From NCBI GenBank assembly GCA_023548195.1, contig JAJHZJ010000696.1, positions 2,088,274 to 2,152,273 of the forward strand: a DNA stretch of 64,000 bases. The letters run 5' to 3'. The notes beneath the pieces were generated by a model. It did no database searches. It was not told where the DNA came from and worked only from the letters and a program-made list of their open reading frames with translations. Shown piece after piece: positions 43,862 to 54,235 of the stretch (positions within the stretch are counted from its first letter, which is position 1; the number at the start of each line of letters is the position of its first letter). The DNA is from Bettongia penicillata ogilbyi (lineage: Eukaryota; Chordata; Mammalia; Diprotodontia; Potoroidae). A program made the translations under genes and the position numbers.

Positions 43862-44902
43862 TTTTTCTTTTTATTTTTTTTAATATTTATTTATTTATTT
43901 AACTTTTTACATTCGTTTTCACAAAATTTTGGGTTCCAAATTTTCTCCCCTTTTCTCCCCTCCCCCCACCCCAATACACCAAGCAATCTAATTTTTCCTA
44001 TCTCCAATCTGCCCTCTCTTCTGTCATCCCTCCCTTCTCTTGTCCCCATCTTCTCTTTTCTCCTGTAGGGCCAGATGACTTTCTATTCCTCATTAACTGT
44101 ATGTCTTCTTTCCTAGTAGCAACAACAATACTAGACAGTTGTTCCTAAAACTTTGAGTTCCAAATTCTCCCTATCCTTCCCTCCCCACCCATTCCCTTTG
44201 GGAAGGCAGGCAATTCAATATAGGCCATATCTGTGTAGTTTTGCAAATGACTTCCATGATAGTCGTGTTGTGTAAGACTAACTGAATTACCCTCCATCCT
44301 ATCCTTCCCCTCATTGTTTCTCTTCTGTCTTTTGATCCTGTCCCTCCCCGAGTGTTGACTTCAAATTGCTCCCTCCTCCCTTTGCCCTCCCTTCTATCAT
44401 CCCCCCCTTGCTTATCTCCTTCTCCCCCACTTTCCTATACTGTAAGATAGATTATCATACCAAAATGAGAGTGCATTTTATTCCTTCTTTTAGTCAAATG
44501 TGATGAGGGTAAACTTCTTGGTTTTTTTTTTCTCAGCTCTCCTCTTTTTCCCTCCACTAAAAAGTCTCCTACTTGCCTCTTAAATGACATATAATTACCC
44601 CATTCCATTTCACCCTCTTTCCTCCCACTACATTTCTCTCTCACCATTTACCTTAATTTCTTTTAAGATATGGTCCCATCCTATTCAATTCACTCTGTGC
44701 TCTCTGTCTTTGTATGTATGTGCATGTGTGTATGTGTGTGTGCGTCCATGCGTGTACGTGTGTGTGTGGTTCCACCAACTACCCAGATACTGAAGAGTTT
44801 TAAGAGTTACAAATATTGTCTTTCCATGTAGGAATGTAAACAGTTCACTTTTGGTAAGTCCCTTAAGACTTCTCTTTGCGGTTTACTTTTTCATGCTTCT
44901 TC

Positions 44903-46006
44903 TCATTCTTGTGTTTGAAAGTGAAATTTTCTTTTCAGCTCTGGTCTTTTCATCAAGAATGTTTGAAATTCCTCTGTTTCATTGAAAGACCTTATTTTCC
45001 CCTGAAGTATTATACTCAGTTTTGCTGGGTAGGTGATTCTTGGTTTGAGTTCTAGTTCCTTTGACTTCTGGAATATCCTATTCCACGCCCTTCGATCCCT
45101 TAATGTAGAAACTGCTAGATCTTGAGTTATCCTGATTGTATTTCCACAATACTGGAATTGTTTCTTTGTAGCTGCTTGTAAGATTTTCTCCTTGAGCTGG
45201 GAGTTCTGGAATTTGGCCATAATGTTCCTAAGAGTTTCTCTTTTTGGATTTCTTTCAGGTGGTGATCGATGAATTCTTTCAATACTTATTTTGCCCTCTG
45301 GTTCTAGAATGTCAGGGCAGTTTTCCTTGATAATTTCATGGAAGATGATATCTAGGCTCCTTTTTTGATCATGACTTTCAGGTAGTCCCATAATTTTTAA
45401 ATTGTCTCTCCTGGATCTATTTTCCAGGTCAGTTGTTTTTCCCATGAGATATTTCACATTCTCTTCCATTTTTTCATTCTTTTGGTTTTGTTTGGTGATT
45501 TCCTGGTTTCTCGTGAAGTCGTTAGATTCCATCTGTTCCATTCTAATTTTGAGAGAACTATTCTCTTCAGTGAGCTTTTGAACCTCTTTTTCCATTTGTC
45601 TAATTCTGCTTTTGAAAGCATTCTTCTCCTCCTTGGCTTTTTGAACCTCTTTTGCCAATTGAGTGAGCCTATTTTTCAAGGTGTTATTTTCTTCAGCATT
45701 TTTTTGGGTCTCCTTTACCAAGGTATTAATCCGTTTTTCATACTTTTCTTGCATCTCTCTCATTTCTCTTCCCAGTTTTTCCTCCACCTGTCTAACTTGC
45801 TTTTCAAAATCCTTTTTGAGCTCTTCCAAGGCCTGAGCCCACCTGACATCCCCCTGGGATGTCTGGGGTACCGAGGCCCCGCCCTCCACATCTTTCCCTG
45901 ATGGCAAGAATATGTCCTTGTCGTCGTCAGATCCGAAAGTCGGGATCATCTGCATCTGTTCAAAAAAACTCTCTATAGTCTTATTTTTCTTCCCTTTTCT
46001 AGGCAT
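44903..46006 (-). CDS. HAL1 ORF1 protein (L1 ORF1p-like RNA-binding chaperone), intact
   Basis: The protein has 367 residues, near the usual length of mammalian L1 ORF1p. Residues 1-53 are a basic then acidic tail (MPRKGKKNKT start). Residues about 55-195 form a long coiled coil, expected to trimerise; within it a 21-residue unit repeats three times (from residues 105, 126 and 147). Residues about 197-288 are the RRM, opening RRDNLKIMGLPES. Residues about 289-360 are the C-terminal domain, with RDRRAWNRIF and the conserved ITYPAKLS. ORF1p coats its own RNA and acts as a nucleic-acid chaperone. The frame opens at the first ATG after the 5' UTR and ends in TGA. No ORF2 follows. Whether it is expressed cannot be told. 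Confidence 0.92.
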   Translation of the reverse strand: MPRKGKKNKTIESFFEQMQMIPTFGSDDDKDIFLPSGKDVEGGASVPQTSQGDVRWAQALEELKKDFEKQVRQVEEKLGREMREMQEKYEKRINTLVKETQKNAEENNTLKNRLTQLAKEVQKAKEEKNAFKSRIRQMEKEVQKLTEENSSLKIRMEQMESNDFTRNQEITKQNQKNEKMEENVKYLMGKTTDLENRSRRDNLKIMGLPESHDQKRSLDIIFHEIIKENCPDILEPEGKISIERIHRSPPERNPKRETLRNIMAKFQNSQLKEKILQAATKKQFQYCGNTIRITQDLAVSTLRDRRAWNRIFQKSKELELKPRITYPAKLSIILQGKIRSFNETEEFQTFLMKRPELKRKFHFQTQE

Positions 46007-46770
46007 TTTCCCAGCCAGTTACTTGACTTCTGAGATTCCTGTCCACCCCCTCCTAGATCCGCCCAGCTAGTGCTTGGGGTCTGAGATTCAAATGGGCTTT
46101 CCGTGGCAGGCGTGGCTGCTATTCAATGTGAGCTTTATTTCTGGTGCTGGGGTGGGGGCAGGGCTGCCTCCCAGGCTCAGTTCCCTCAGGGGCTTTATGC
46201 AGAGACCTTCAGAAATGGAGCAGGTGGGGCAGGGCCGTCTTCCAGGCTCAGGTCCCTCAGGGGCTTTATGCAGAGACCTTCAGTAATGAAGATCCTGCCT
46301 GCTGCTGGGGGAGTCCCGGGCTGCTGCCTCCGCAGCCACGCCACCTCTACCTCTGCTGCTTCCTGCCCCTGCCTCTGCCTCTGCTGCTTCCTCCCGAGGG
46401 GACCCGAGCCACGGAGACACCCCGCTCCCCTCTTGGCCAGCCCAGGCGTGTCTCTCACTGACCTGTAGAGTCTGTGGGCGGAGGGCCCTTCCAGGCTGCC
46501 GGAGGTTCTGTCCCTGAAGACTGCTTGGATCAGCTTCTCTGGGGCTGTGGTCAGGGCAGCGCTGGGGTGGGGTCTGCTTTCTGGGGTGCGACGGACCCTG
46601 GGGACGGCTCTCCAGGGCTCTCTGGAATGCAAATCTCTTCCACTCTGTTTCTGCGCACCCTGCAGTGATCCAGAACTTCTGGGGAGCTCTTCTTGCATGA
46701 AATCTATGGGCTGTGGGTTTGGAGCTCGTATACATGCGTCTTTCTATTCCACCATCTTGACTCCGCCCCC
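46007..46770 (-). promoter_or_regulatory. HAL1 copy B 5' UTR / internal promoter
   Basis: This is the most GC- and CpG-rich part of the window. It contains a tandem pair of 71-bp units (46150-46288 region) and starts with a GC box and YY1-like site (46751-46770). Several overlapping open frames (to 184 codons) arise from its composition and have no domain resemblance. By analogy with L1, transcription would start at or near 46770 and run leftwards. Confidence 0.65.
46150..46288 (-). repeat. Two tandem 71-bp units in the HAL1 5' UTR
   Basis: The strings GCTTTATGCAGAGACCTTCA and CCAGGCTCAG appear in both units; CAGAGACCTTC begins at 46200 and again at 46271. The copies differ at only a few positions. 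Confidence 0.85.
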
Positions 46771-46784
46771 TAGATACCACTTTT
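46771..46784 (+). repeat. Target-site duplication, right copy (HAL1 copy B)
   Basis: TAGATACCACTTTT, one transition from 43848-43861. Confidence 0.88.
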
Positions 46785-46789
46785 AACAG

Positions 46790-47520
46790 AAAACATTTCC
46801 AACTCCTATCCTCCCATTGACATATACCCACCATCTCATTTGCATAGAAACCAATTTGGAGTGTGGCACTGCATCCAATCAGTTCATATTTACTTTGAGT
46901 TAGGAGTTATATAACTACCTAGTTTGTTTAGGGCAGAAAAAGCACACTCAGTGGGGATAATATACCTTTGGAAATAGTGCTTTAAAACTCAGGTTTCTTC
47001 TATTCGTGAAGGGACTCAGGAAATACATGCACCTGAAAACTTTTCCTTCTTTCCAGGTAGTTTTGGTCCTGCAGGAATCTGGAAGAGAAGTTGTCTGTTG
47101 GAAGCCTATTATCAGAATACGAATGGTGAGTCACTGATGAGACACTGAGTAGGATGCTTACTTATCCTCATCAGAGCATTGTTATCACTGCTGGAAAACT
47201 ATCATTTCAAGTGACTGAAATATGCTTTATGGAAGCCTTTAAAGCATCTTCAATGGTGGGGAAGGAGGGTGCAGGGTTATTAAGGATATTTTCTTTCTTT
47301 ATTCTTATCTGCAGCATGCTGTTCTATTGTCTGCATGTATTCCTGTTTTTGAGGAGGATAAAATCTTAAAACTTTTTTAAGGTCACAGATATAAAACTGA
47401 GAACTGAGTTGTTAGTTTCCATGGATAGATTATGAATAAAAAGGTCAGAAAATAGATGTCACACCACGTTTGAAGATCTGGTCACAGAAGACTTAGTATA
47501 CATAGAATGCATGTATTGGG
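46790..47520. other. Unclassified stretch with one exon-like segment
   Basis: No repeat recognised. A segment at 47057-47125 is framed by TTCTTTCCAG and GTGAGT and is open in two frames; see findings. No gene can be called. Confidence 0.3.
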
Positions 47521-47695
47521 GAAAGGATATGAACTGAACTGAGAAAGTCTGGAGGCAAATCCTGGCTCTGCTACTTATTAACTAGTGACCTTGAGCAAGT
47601 CACTTAATTTTCTCTACTTTCAGTTTCTTCCTCTAGAAAATTAAGTCTTGGGTTAAATGATACCTAAGGTCCTTTGTGACTCTTAACTCCATGAT
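47520..47695 (+). repeat. MIR-like SINE
   Basis: GAGGCAAATCCTGGCTCTGC, GACCTTGAGCAAGTCACTTA and GATACCTAAGGTCCTTTGTG. Confidence 0.75.
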
Positions 47696-47699
47696 GCAT

Positions 47700-48890
47700 T
47701 ATCTTACTCTTTAAGGAGAAAGATAAGATAATTTAGAATGTGAAAAGAGCTAGGAGAACTTGGAGTAATGGGAAAAAACTCTCTTGTGTCTCCAATTTAC
47801 CATGTGTTCCAAAAGCTGTAGAGCATCAGAAGCGGCGGGAGACAATGACAACTGCCAAATCCCATAAAGATTTTGATGAGAGAGCAAACTTGGATTGTCC
47901 CTGGAGCTGGAAGCAGAAGTTCTGGAAGAGGCTGATGGGGATGAGGATGACTCTCGAATCCTTGGAGCTGATCTTGAGGAACAGAACAGGGTCTACCAGA
48001 GAGGACTTTGTACAGGGGGTTGACCAAGGTAGTTTCTCAGACGCAGTAGTTTGGACATCTATTGATTTTGGCTAAAGATTGACTGATGGTAGCTATCTTT
48101 GAGATGAATTTATTGGCTCAGACTTTTGTGAGAGGAGTCATCTCTTAGGCTGATCTGAAAAGGGGCCAATAGACAACTTTCATCCTTTTCTCATTCTTCT
48201 TTCCATTCTTCTTCTAGATATATCCTGAGAGTACAGGATCGACATATGTGTGTTTAGATTGGGGTGGGGAGGAAGAATTCCTTCCCAACTAAGTCTTTAA
48301 TGACTGACATAAATACATGGAGAGGGTGACATACTTGCCTACATGACCTGAGTAGAGAGTTCCTGAACTTTCCTATAAGAAAAATATTTAGAGGTGGGAG
48401 ATTTCCTAGGATATCCTGGAATATAGCCTTCTAGCCAGAGCAGAGGAATATTTTGGGCAACTTCAGGCTCAGCAGTTGTCTCATGGGATTTTTAAAAAGG
48501 ATTTTTGTCAGGATTTCAACCTTCTATTAAGAGAATAGGCATCTCCCTTGCCTCTAGTAGAGAGAGAAGAGAGCCATGCACATATTCCCCCTGCTTTTAG
48601 AGGAGCAGAAAGAAGAGATTGAAGACATCAAGTGGAGAAGCAAAGGACCCAGACTTTGCAGTCTGTTATAATGAGCTATTTATACATGGTAGGTTTGGTG
48701 AGAAGGGATTTTCTAGCAGTTCTAGATGAGTTTCCTTCCCAGAAAGAGTCTAAAACCTTAGAGCATATGCCAGATCCCAAATAAAGTAGGATTCATCCAA
48801 ATGTTAGATATTGCTTTTCTAGCAGTCCTAAGCTCAGTTCCCTTTTGAGGGAAGCCCAAATCATGGAATGGTACCTCATCTACAGGGATA
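47700..48890. other. Unclassified stretch with an acidic open segment
   Basis: A 111-codon frame (47740-48075) and an overlapping one from 47901 (LELEAEVLEEADGDEDDSRI onwards) stand out, but I recognise no family. It could be a decayed retrocopy. Confidence 0.25.
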
Positions 48891-48895
48891 TGTGT

Positions 48896-48901
48896 ATACA
48901 T

Positions 48902-48932
<31 letters not shown>

Positions 48933-48955
48933 TATATATATATATACACGCATCT
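48896..48955. repeat. CATA / CA / TA microsatellite
   Basis: CATA units pass into CA and then TA repeats. Confidence 0.9.
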
Positions 48956-48959
48956 ATCT

Positions 48960-51355
48960 ATCATTTATAGATGTCTGTCTATAAAATGTGAAAAATAGTG
49001 GGGAGAGGTGGTGAAAGAGGAGAGAGATAAAAAGAGAGAAGAATAATATGTCTTGTTTGTGGGTTATTCTGGGTTCTTTATGTGCTTTTCAGTATTCTTT
49101 ATGGTTTCTAGTGAGTCTTTTTTGTTACATTTCCTGTTGGATGAAACAAATATTGCTCTCCACATGAGAAATGAATTTGTTACCTTGAGAACAGGAGATG
49201 AAAAGCTTTTAACCCACATCTATTTAGATTTGCACATAACCTATATTCTAAGATATGCCAGAATAAACTCTGAGTGGGGTGTAATCAACTAAAGGAAAAA
49301 ACAAAATTTTTGTTTATCCCCTAAGATTGAACTTAGTCTGTGTAAACCCAAAATGTGTGGGCATATTGGGTCATAGGTTACTTCTTAATGTTGTATAGGT
49401 AGAATAGAATATGGATATCTTTGGCATATTGGAGACTCCTGTGTTAGGAAATAGTTAAAATTTAAAGTTTTAAGGTCCATGGGAGAGAATAGAGAAAGAA
49501 ATTATTAGTAGAGAGTATGTTGAACAAAGATAATATGCATTCACTGGGTGGATGTATATGTCTCTCTTGAGACTGTGCAGAAACAGACTTTGGAGAAGGC
49601 AAATGGTCCCTAAATGAATGATAATCCTCCTGTTTTGAATGAGTACTGGATTTGACTAGATAGTAAGTGGAGCAAAGAGCCCAAGAGGAGAGTACATAGG
49701 GTCACTCCGTAGTTCAGTGAAGTGGAGAAGATTCAGGATCATCCAATGACTGATATTTCCACATTCCAAGGCAGACACGTATATCAACAGCTGATTGTAT
49801 TTTCATTGAAGAGAAATGAACAAATGCTACCTAGATCATAGCTATGCAGTGAAAGAACAGTGGCTTTGGTGTCAGAGATTCTGGATTCAAATCTCAGCCT
49901 TTCACTTATTCCCTATGTAACCCTTTTGGGTCCAAGGTAATAGTAAGGTAAGGATGTCAGAGAAGCAAGGTTATGGGTATAAATTAAATTCAGGAGATGG
50001 TATCAAAGATGACAGGAAGGATTCCTAGTACCAGAAAGGAGAGTGAGGTATTGTGTAGCAAACTAGACATTGCTCTGAGTGTCAGACTTGTGTCCAGAAG
50101 GAAGGCTTCCCATAGGTTGGATAGATCTTCTGTGGTTTCATGAAATAATAAGGGCATAAATCCTAGAGAATCACAGAAGCAAATGCTTCTAGAGTTGTCA
50201 GGAAGAATAGGTGGTTAATAAATGTTGATTGATTGATTGATGGTCTCCAAAGAATCTGCACTACAACAATACTGACTATCCCTTTTAACATTCTACCTTC
50301 ACTTGAAGACCTCTAATAAGAAGGTGTGGATGGTCCAGGGTCTCTTCTGGGAATAGTCTCATGGGCTCATTGAAATAAAGTTCTTAGTTATAAGTGAAGA
50401 CTGCCCTCACTTTTCTATCCTTTTCTTCTTCATTCTGTGCCTGTCGTCCTCCCTTCAGTAATAGAAGCATTGGTGTTTGGGGTTGAGAAGGTAAGTTTTT
50501 CGTGGGAATTATCTAGTCATTTCAAATCCAAGTAATTTTGGGAAATGTTTTGAGAAACTTAAAATGGAGCACAAAGTTTTTGTTGTTTTTTACTTGTGAT
50601 AAACAATTGCCTCAAATGCAAGATTACCTCTAGTCTTTATTTTTTGGTAACATCTTAAAACAAATTTTATTTTGTTACAGCTTCAGTTGTGAATTACCTT
50701 TTATAGAATCCTAAGATTTAGAGGTAAAGGGACTGAGGAGATGGCATTGAAAGCCTGGAGACAGAGTTGAATTTGGAGTCAGAAGACATGGCACAGAATC
50801 TTGGTTATTCTGTGCACTCTATGGGTTTTAATTTGCTCAAGAGGAAAAAGAGGAGATTGGCTTAGGTGACCTCTGATGTCTGTGTTGCCTCACAATCTAT
50901 GTTATAATCATCTAGTCCATAAGTGTTGCCTGAGGTTGCACAAGGAGTAAGGGGTGGGATTGATTGAGATTCAAAATCAGGACCTCTAGTTCCAAATCCA
51001 ATGCTCTTTTCTCTTAGAGCATGGAATTCTTCCATTTTAAAAGTAATGTCAGGTATAATAGGACCACATTATATATTTGTGTAGCCAAAAAAGTTACTCA
51101 CCAGTCAGGACAGCAGAGAATTCCAGAGTTGAAAGGGTTCAATCCTCCAGAATATGCTCTCATATCTGGATTCAGTAACTGAGTGAATGATGAGGTGACC
51201 AGAGGGTAGGTTGGATGAATGGAAGCATCCATAATATAAGAAGTCAGCTGTTTCAGGGAGACCACTGTGCCATTATTGCTATTGCTGTTTTTTGCATCTC
51301 TGGGACCAAGCACAGTTTCATTTATACAGAGGCTCTTCAGCAAATGTTAGTCAAA
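48960..51355. other. Mostly unclassified stretch
   Basis: No gene seen. SINE-like fragments at about 49840-49920 (GTCAGAGATTCTGGATTCAA) and 50740-50890 (TTTGGAGTCAGAAGACATGG). An L2-type tail with GATT units is at 50205-50240 (TTAATAAATGTTGATTGATT). Confidence 0.4.
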
Positions 51356-51359
51356 TAGA

Positions 51360-51495
51360 ATTTACTATCAAATTACAGGATTGAGATCTGGAAGGGAATT
51401 TAGCAGTGATATAGCCCAACCCCATCATTTTACATAGAGAATTGTTTTAGATAAGGGACTTGCCCAAGATCACACAGGTAATAAGTGACAGACTC
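51360..51495 (-). repeat. MIR-like SINE, antisense
   Basis: GAGATCTGGAAGGGAATTTA, GACTTGCCCAAGATCACACA and TAATAAGTGACAGACTC. Confidence 0.7.
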
Positions 51496-54235
51496 TGCTC
51501 TCCTGTGATTCCCAACCTACTGCTGTTTCCAACATACCCTAATGCCTTTTTGCAGTCCTGCTCAAACAGGAGGGACTGAAATTCTATGACTGGAAGATCC
51601 ATCAAATCATATGTAGAGATTCAACTATAGCACCACTTTGTAATGATGCAAGCTTCTTTGTCAGCAGAATTGTGGCAATAACTGTGTATCCCTAATCCCC
51701 CAGGTGCAATGCTTTGCCAGTTTTGAAAGGTAATAGATATGGACTATGGTCACAAATTCTGCATGTAGAGTGACATGCTGAAGCCTGGTCTCTGGATCAA
51801 ATGAAGGACAATTTGATTCATCGAAATTTCTTGCTGTAGCTTCCTTGTGAGAATTTGGTGGAGGATTCAGACTATGGGTTGATATAAATATAAGCTACAG
51901 AATTTGAAGAGGAAACTGGAAATCTAATTCCTTGATGTGAAACTAGGTAGCCCCAAAGGTCCTTTCTTTCTTTTTCATTTAATTTTTCGTTCCTTTTTCT
52001 CACTTACATGTAAACAAAATTTTTTAACATTCATTTTCTAAAATGTTGAAATCAAAATACTTTCCTTCTCTCTCTTCCCTCTCCTTGAGAAGGCAAACAA
52101 TTTGATATGGATTATACATGTTCAGTCATGCAAAATATTTCCATATTACTCATGTTGTAAACAAAAACACAGACCAAAGAACAGAAAAATAATAAAGTAA
52201 AAAAAAAGTACAATTCAATCTGCATTCAGACTCCATTAGCTCTTTCTCTGGAGTTGGAATGCTATTTTCTTTTATCATGAGTCCTTTGGAATTGTTTTGG
52301 ATCATTGTGCTGCTGAGAATAGCAAAGTCATTCACAGTTGATCATTAGACGGTATTGGTGTTACTATGTACAATGTTCTCCTAGTTCTGCTCATTTCACT
52401 TTGCATCAGTTCATGTAAGTCTTCCTAGGTTTTTTGAAACAATCTAGCTCGTTATTTCTTATAGCACAATAGTATTCCATCACAATCATATACAACTTGT
52501 TCAGTCATTCCCCAACTGATGGGCATTACCTCAATTTCCAATTCTTCACCACCACAAGAAAAACTGCTATAAATATTATTGAACATATAGGTCCTTTTCT
52601 TTTGATCTCTGGGGTACAGATCTAGTAGTGATATTTCTGGGTCGTTATGCACAGTTTTATAGCGCTTTGGACATAGCTCCAAATTGTTCTCCAGAATGGT
52701 TGAATCAGTTCACAGCTCCACCAACGGTTCATTTGGTCCCTATTTTTCCACATCCTTTCCAACATTTGTCATTTTCCTTTTCTGCCATGTTAACCAATCT
52801 GATAGAAGGGAGATGGTACCTCAGGGTTGTCTTAATTTGGCTTTCTCCAAGTAATAGTTATTTAGAGCATTTTTATATGACTATAGATAGCTCTGATTTC
52901 TTTTTCTGAAAACTGCCTGTTCATATCCTTTGACCATTTGTTAATTGGGAAAGTCTTAATATTCTTATAAATTTGACTCAATTCTCTATATATTTGAGAA
53001 ATATGACCTTTATCAGAGATACTTGCTGTGAAGTTCTTCCCCTCAGTTTCCCACTTCCCTTCTAATATTGGCTGCCTTGGTTTTGTATGTACAAAACCTT
53101 TTCAATTTGGTATAATCAGAATTATCCATTTTACATCACATAATAACATCTATCTCTTATTTGGTCTTTAATTCTCCACTTATCTATAAATCTGTCTGGT
53201 AGAATGTTCCATGTTCCCCTAATTTGCTTATTTCACCTTTTATATCTAAATCATGTGCCCATTTTGACTTTGCCTTGGTATATGGTGGGCGATCTTGGTC
53301 TATACCTAGTTCCTGCCAAATTGCCTTGCAGTTTCTCAGTGATTTTTGTCAACTAGTGATTTCTTGTCCCCAAATCTTGGATCTTTGAGTTTGTTAAGCA
53401 CTAGATTATTATGGTCATTTACTACTATGCATTGTGTGAATAATTGATGGCACTACTCCACTACTCTATTTCTTAGCCAGTATCCAGTTCTTTGCTAATT
53501 ACCACTTTGTAACATAGTTTGAGATCTGCTGTTGCTAAGTCACCTTCCTTCACATTTTTTACTTTGATTCCCTTGATATTCTTGAGTTTTTGCTTTTCCA
53601 GATGAATTTTATTAATTTTTCCAGCTCTATATTTTTTTTTGGTAATTTGATTAGTATGGCACCGAAAAAGTAAGTTAACATAGGTAGAATTATCATTTTT
53701 ATCATAATTGCTCAGCTTACCCATGTATTTCTCCATTTATTAAGATCTGACTTTGTGTGAAAAGTGTTTTGTAATTGTGTTATAGTTTCTGGGTTTGTCT
53801 TGGCCAGCAGACATCCAAGTATTTAATATTGTCTGCTGTTATATTAAGTGGAATTTCTATTTTTATTTCTTGTTTCTGAGTTTTGTTGGTATTATAATGA
53901 AATGGGGATGATTTATGTGGGCTTATTTAAATTCTACAACTTAACTGAAGTTGTTAATTACTTCAACTAGCTTTTTAGTTGATTATTTTCTAAATGTGCC
54001 ATCACATCACCTACATAATCACCGACATAACAGTAATAGTTTTGTTTCCTCATTGTCTATTCTAATTTGTTCAATTTTCTCTTCTGCTTATATTGCTATA
54101 GTAAGTATTTCTAGTATACTACTGAATAACATTGGGGATAATGGGCATCCTTGCTTCATCACTGATCTTATTGGAAAGGTTTCTAGATTATCCCCTTTAT
54201 AGATAATGCTTGCTCATGGTTTTAGATGACACTAT

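Larger units (their letters stand above)
43862..46770 (-). mobile_element. HAL1 (half-L1) element, copy B, full length with intact ORF1
   Basis: This 2.9-kb minus-strand unit is bounded by a 14-bp target-site duplication. In transcription order it has a GC-rich 5' UTR starting GGGGGCGGAGTCAAGATGGT (46770-46007), ORF1 (46006-44903), a purine-rich spacer (about 44900-44290) with a TG run at 44716-44768, two successive L1-type 3'-end modules and an A-rich tail (T-rich on plus at 43862-43900). There is no ORF2 and no room for one. It fits HAL1: an L1 derivative that supplies its own RNA-binding protein but depends on L1 reverse transcriptase in trans. The intact frame suggests a comparatively young insertion. 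Confidence 0.88.

Noticed and set aside
35181..46770. HAL1 copies A and B as two ends of one larger element
   Set aside because: Each has its own target-site duplication and complete 5' and 3' ends, so they are independent insertions.
43862..46770. Copy B as an L1 that lost ORF2 by a private deletion
   Set aside because: Copy A has the same ORF1-spacer-3' UTR order, so the arrangement belongs to the family. A genome search would settle it.
46195..46834. Minus-strand open frames of 167 and 184 codons and plus frames of about 105-121 codons
   Set aside because: All lie in the GC-rich HAL1 5' UTR, overlap each other and show no domain. High GC removes stop codons by chance.
50459..50490. 32-bp microexon-like segment between CCCTTCAG and GTAAGT
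   Set aside because: Too short, with stops near its start and no partner exon; splice-like pairs this close occur by chance.
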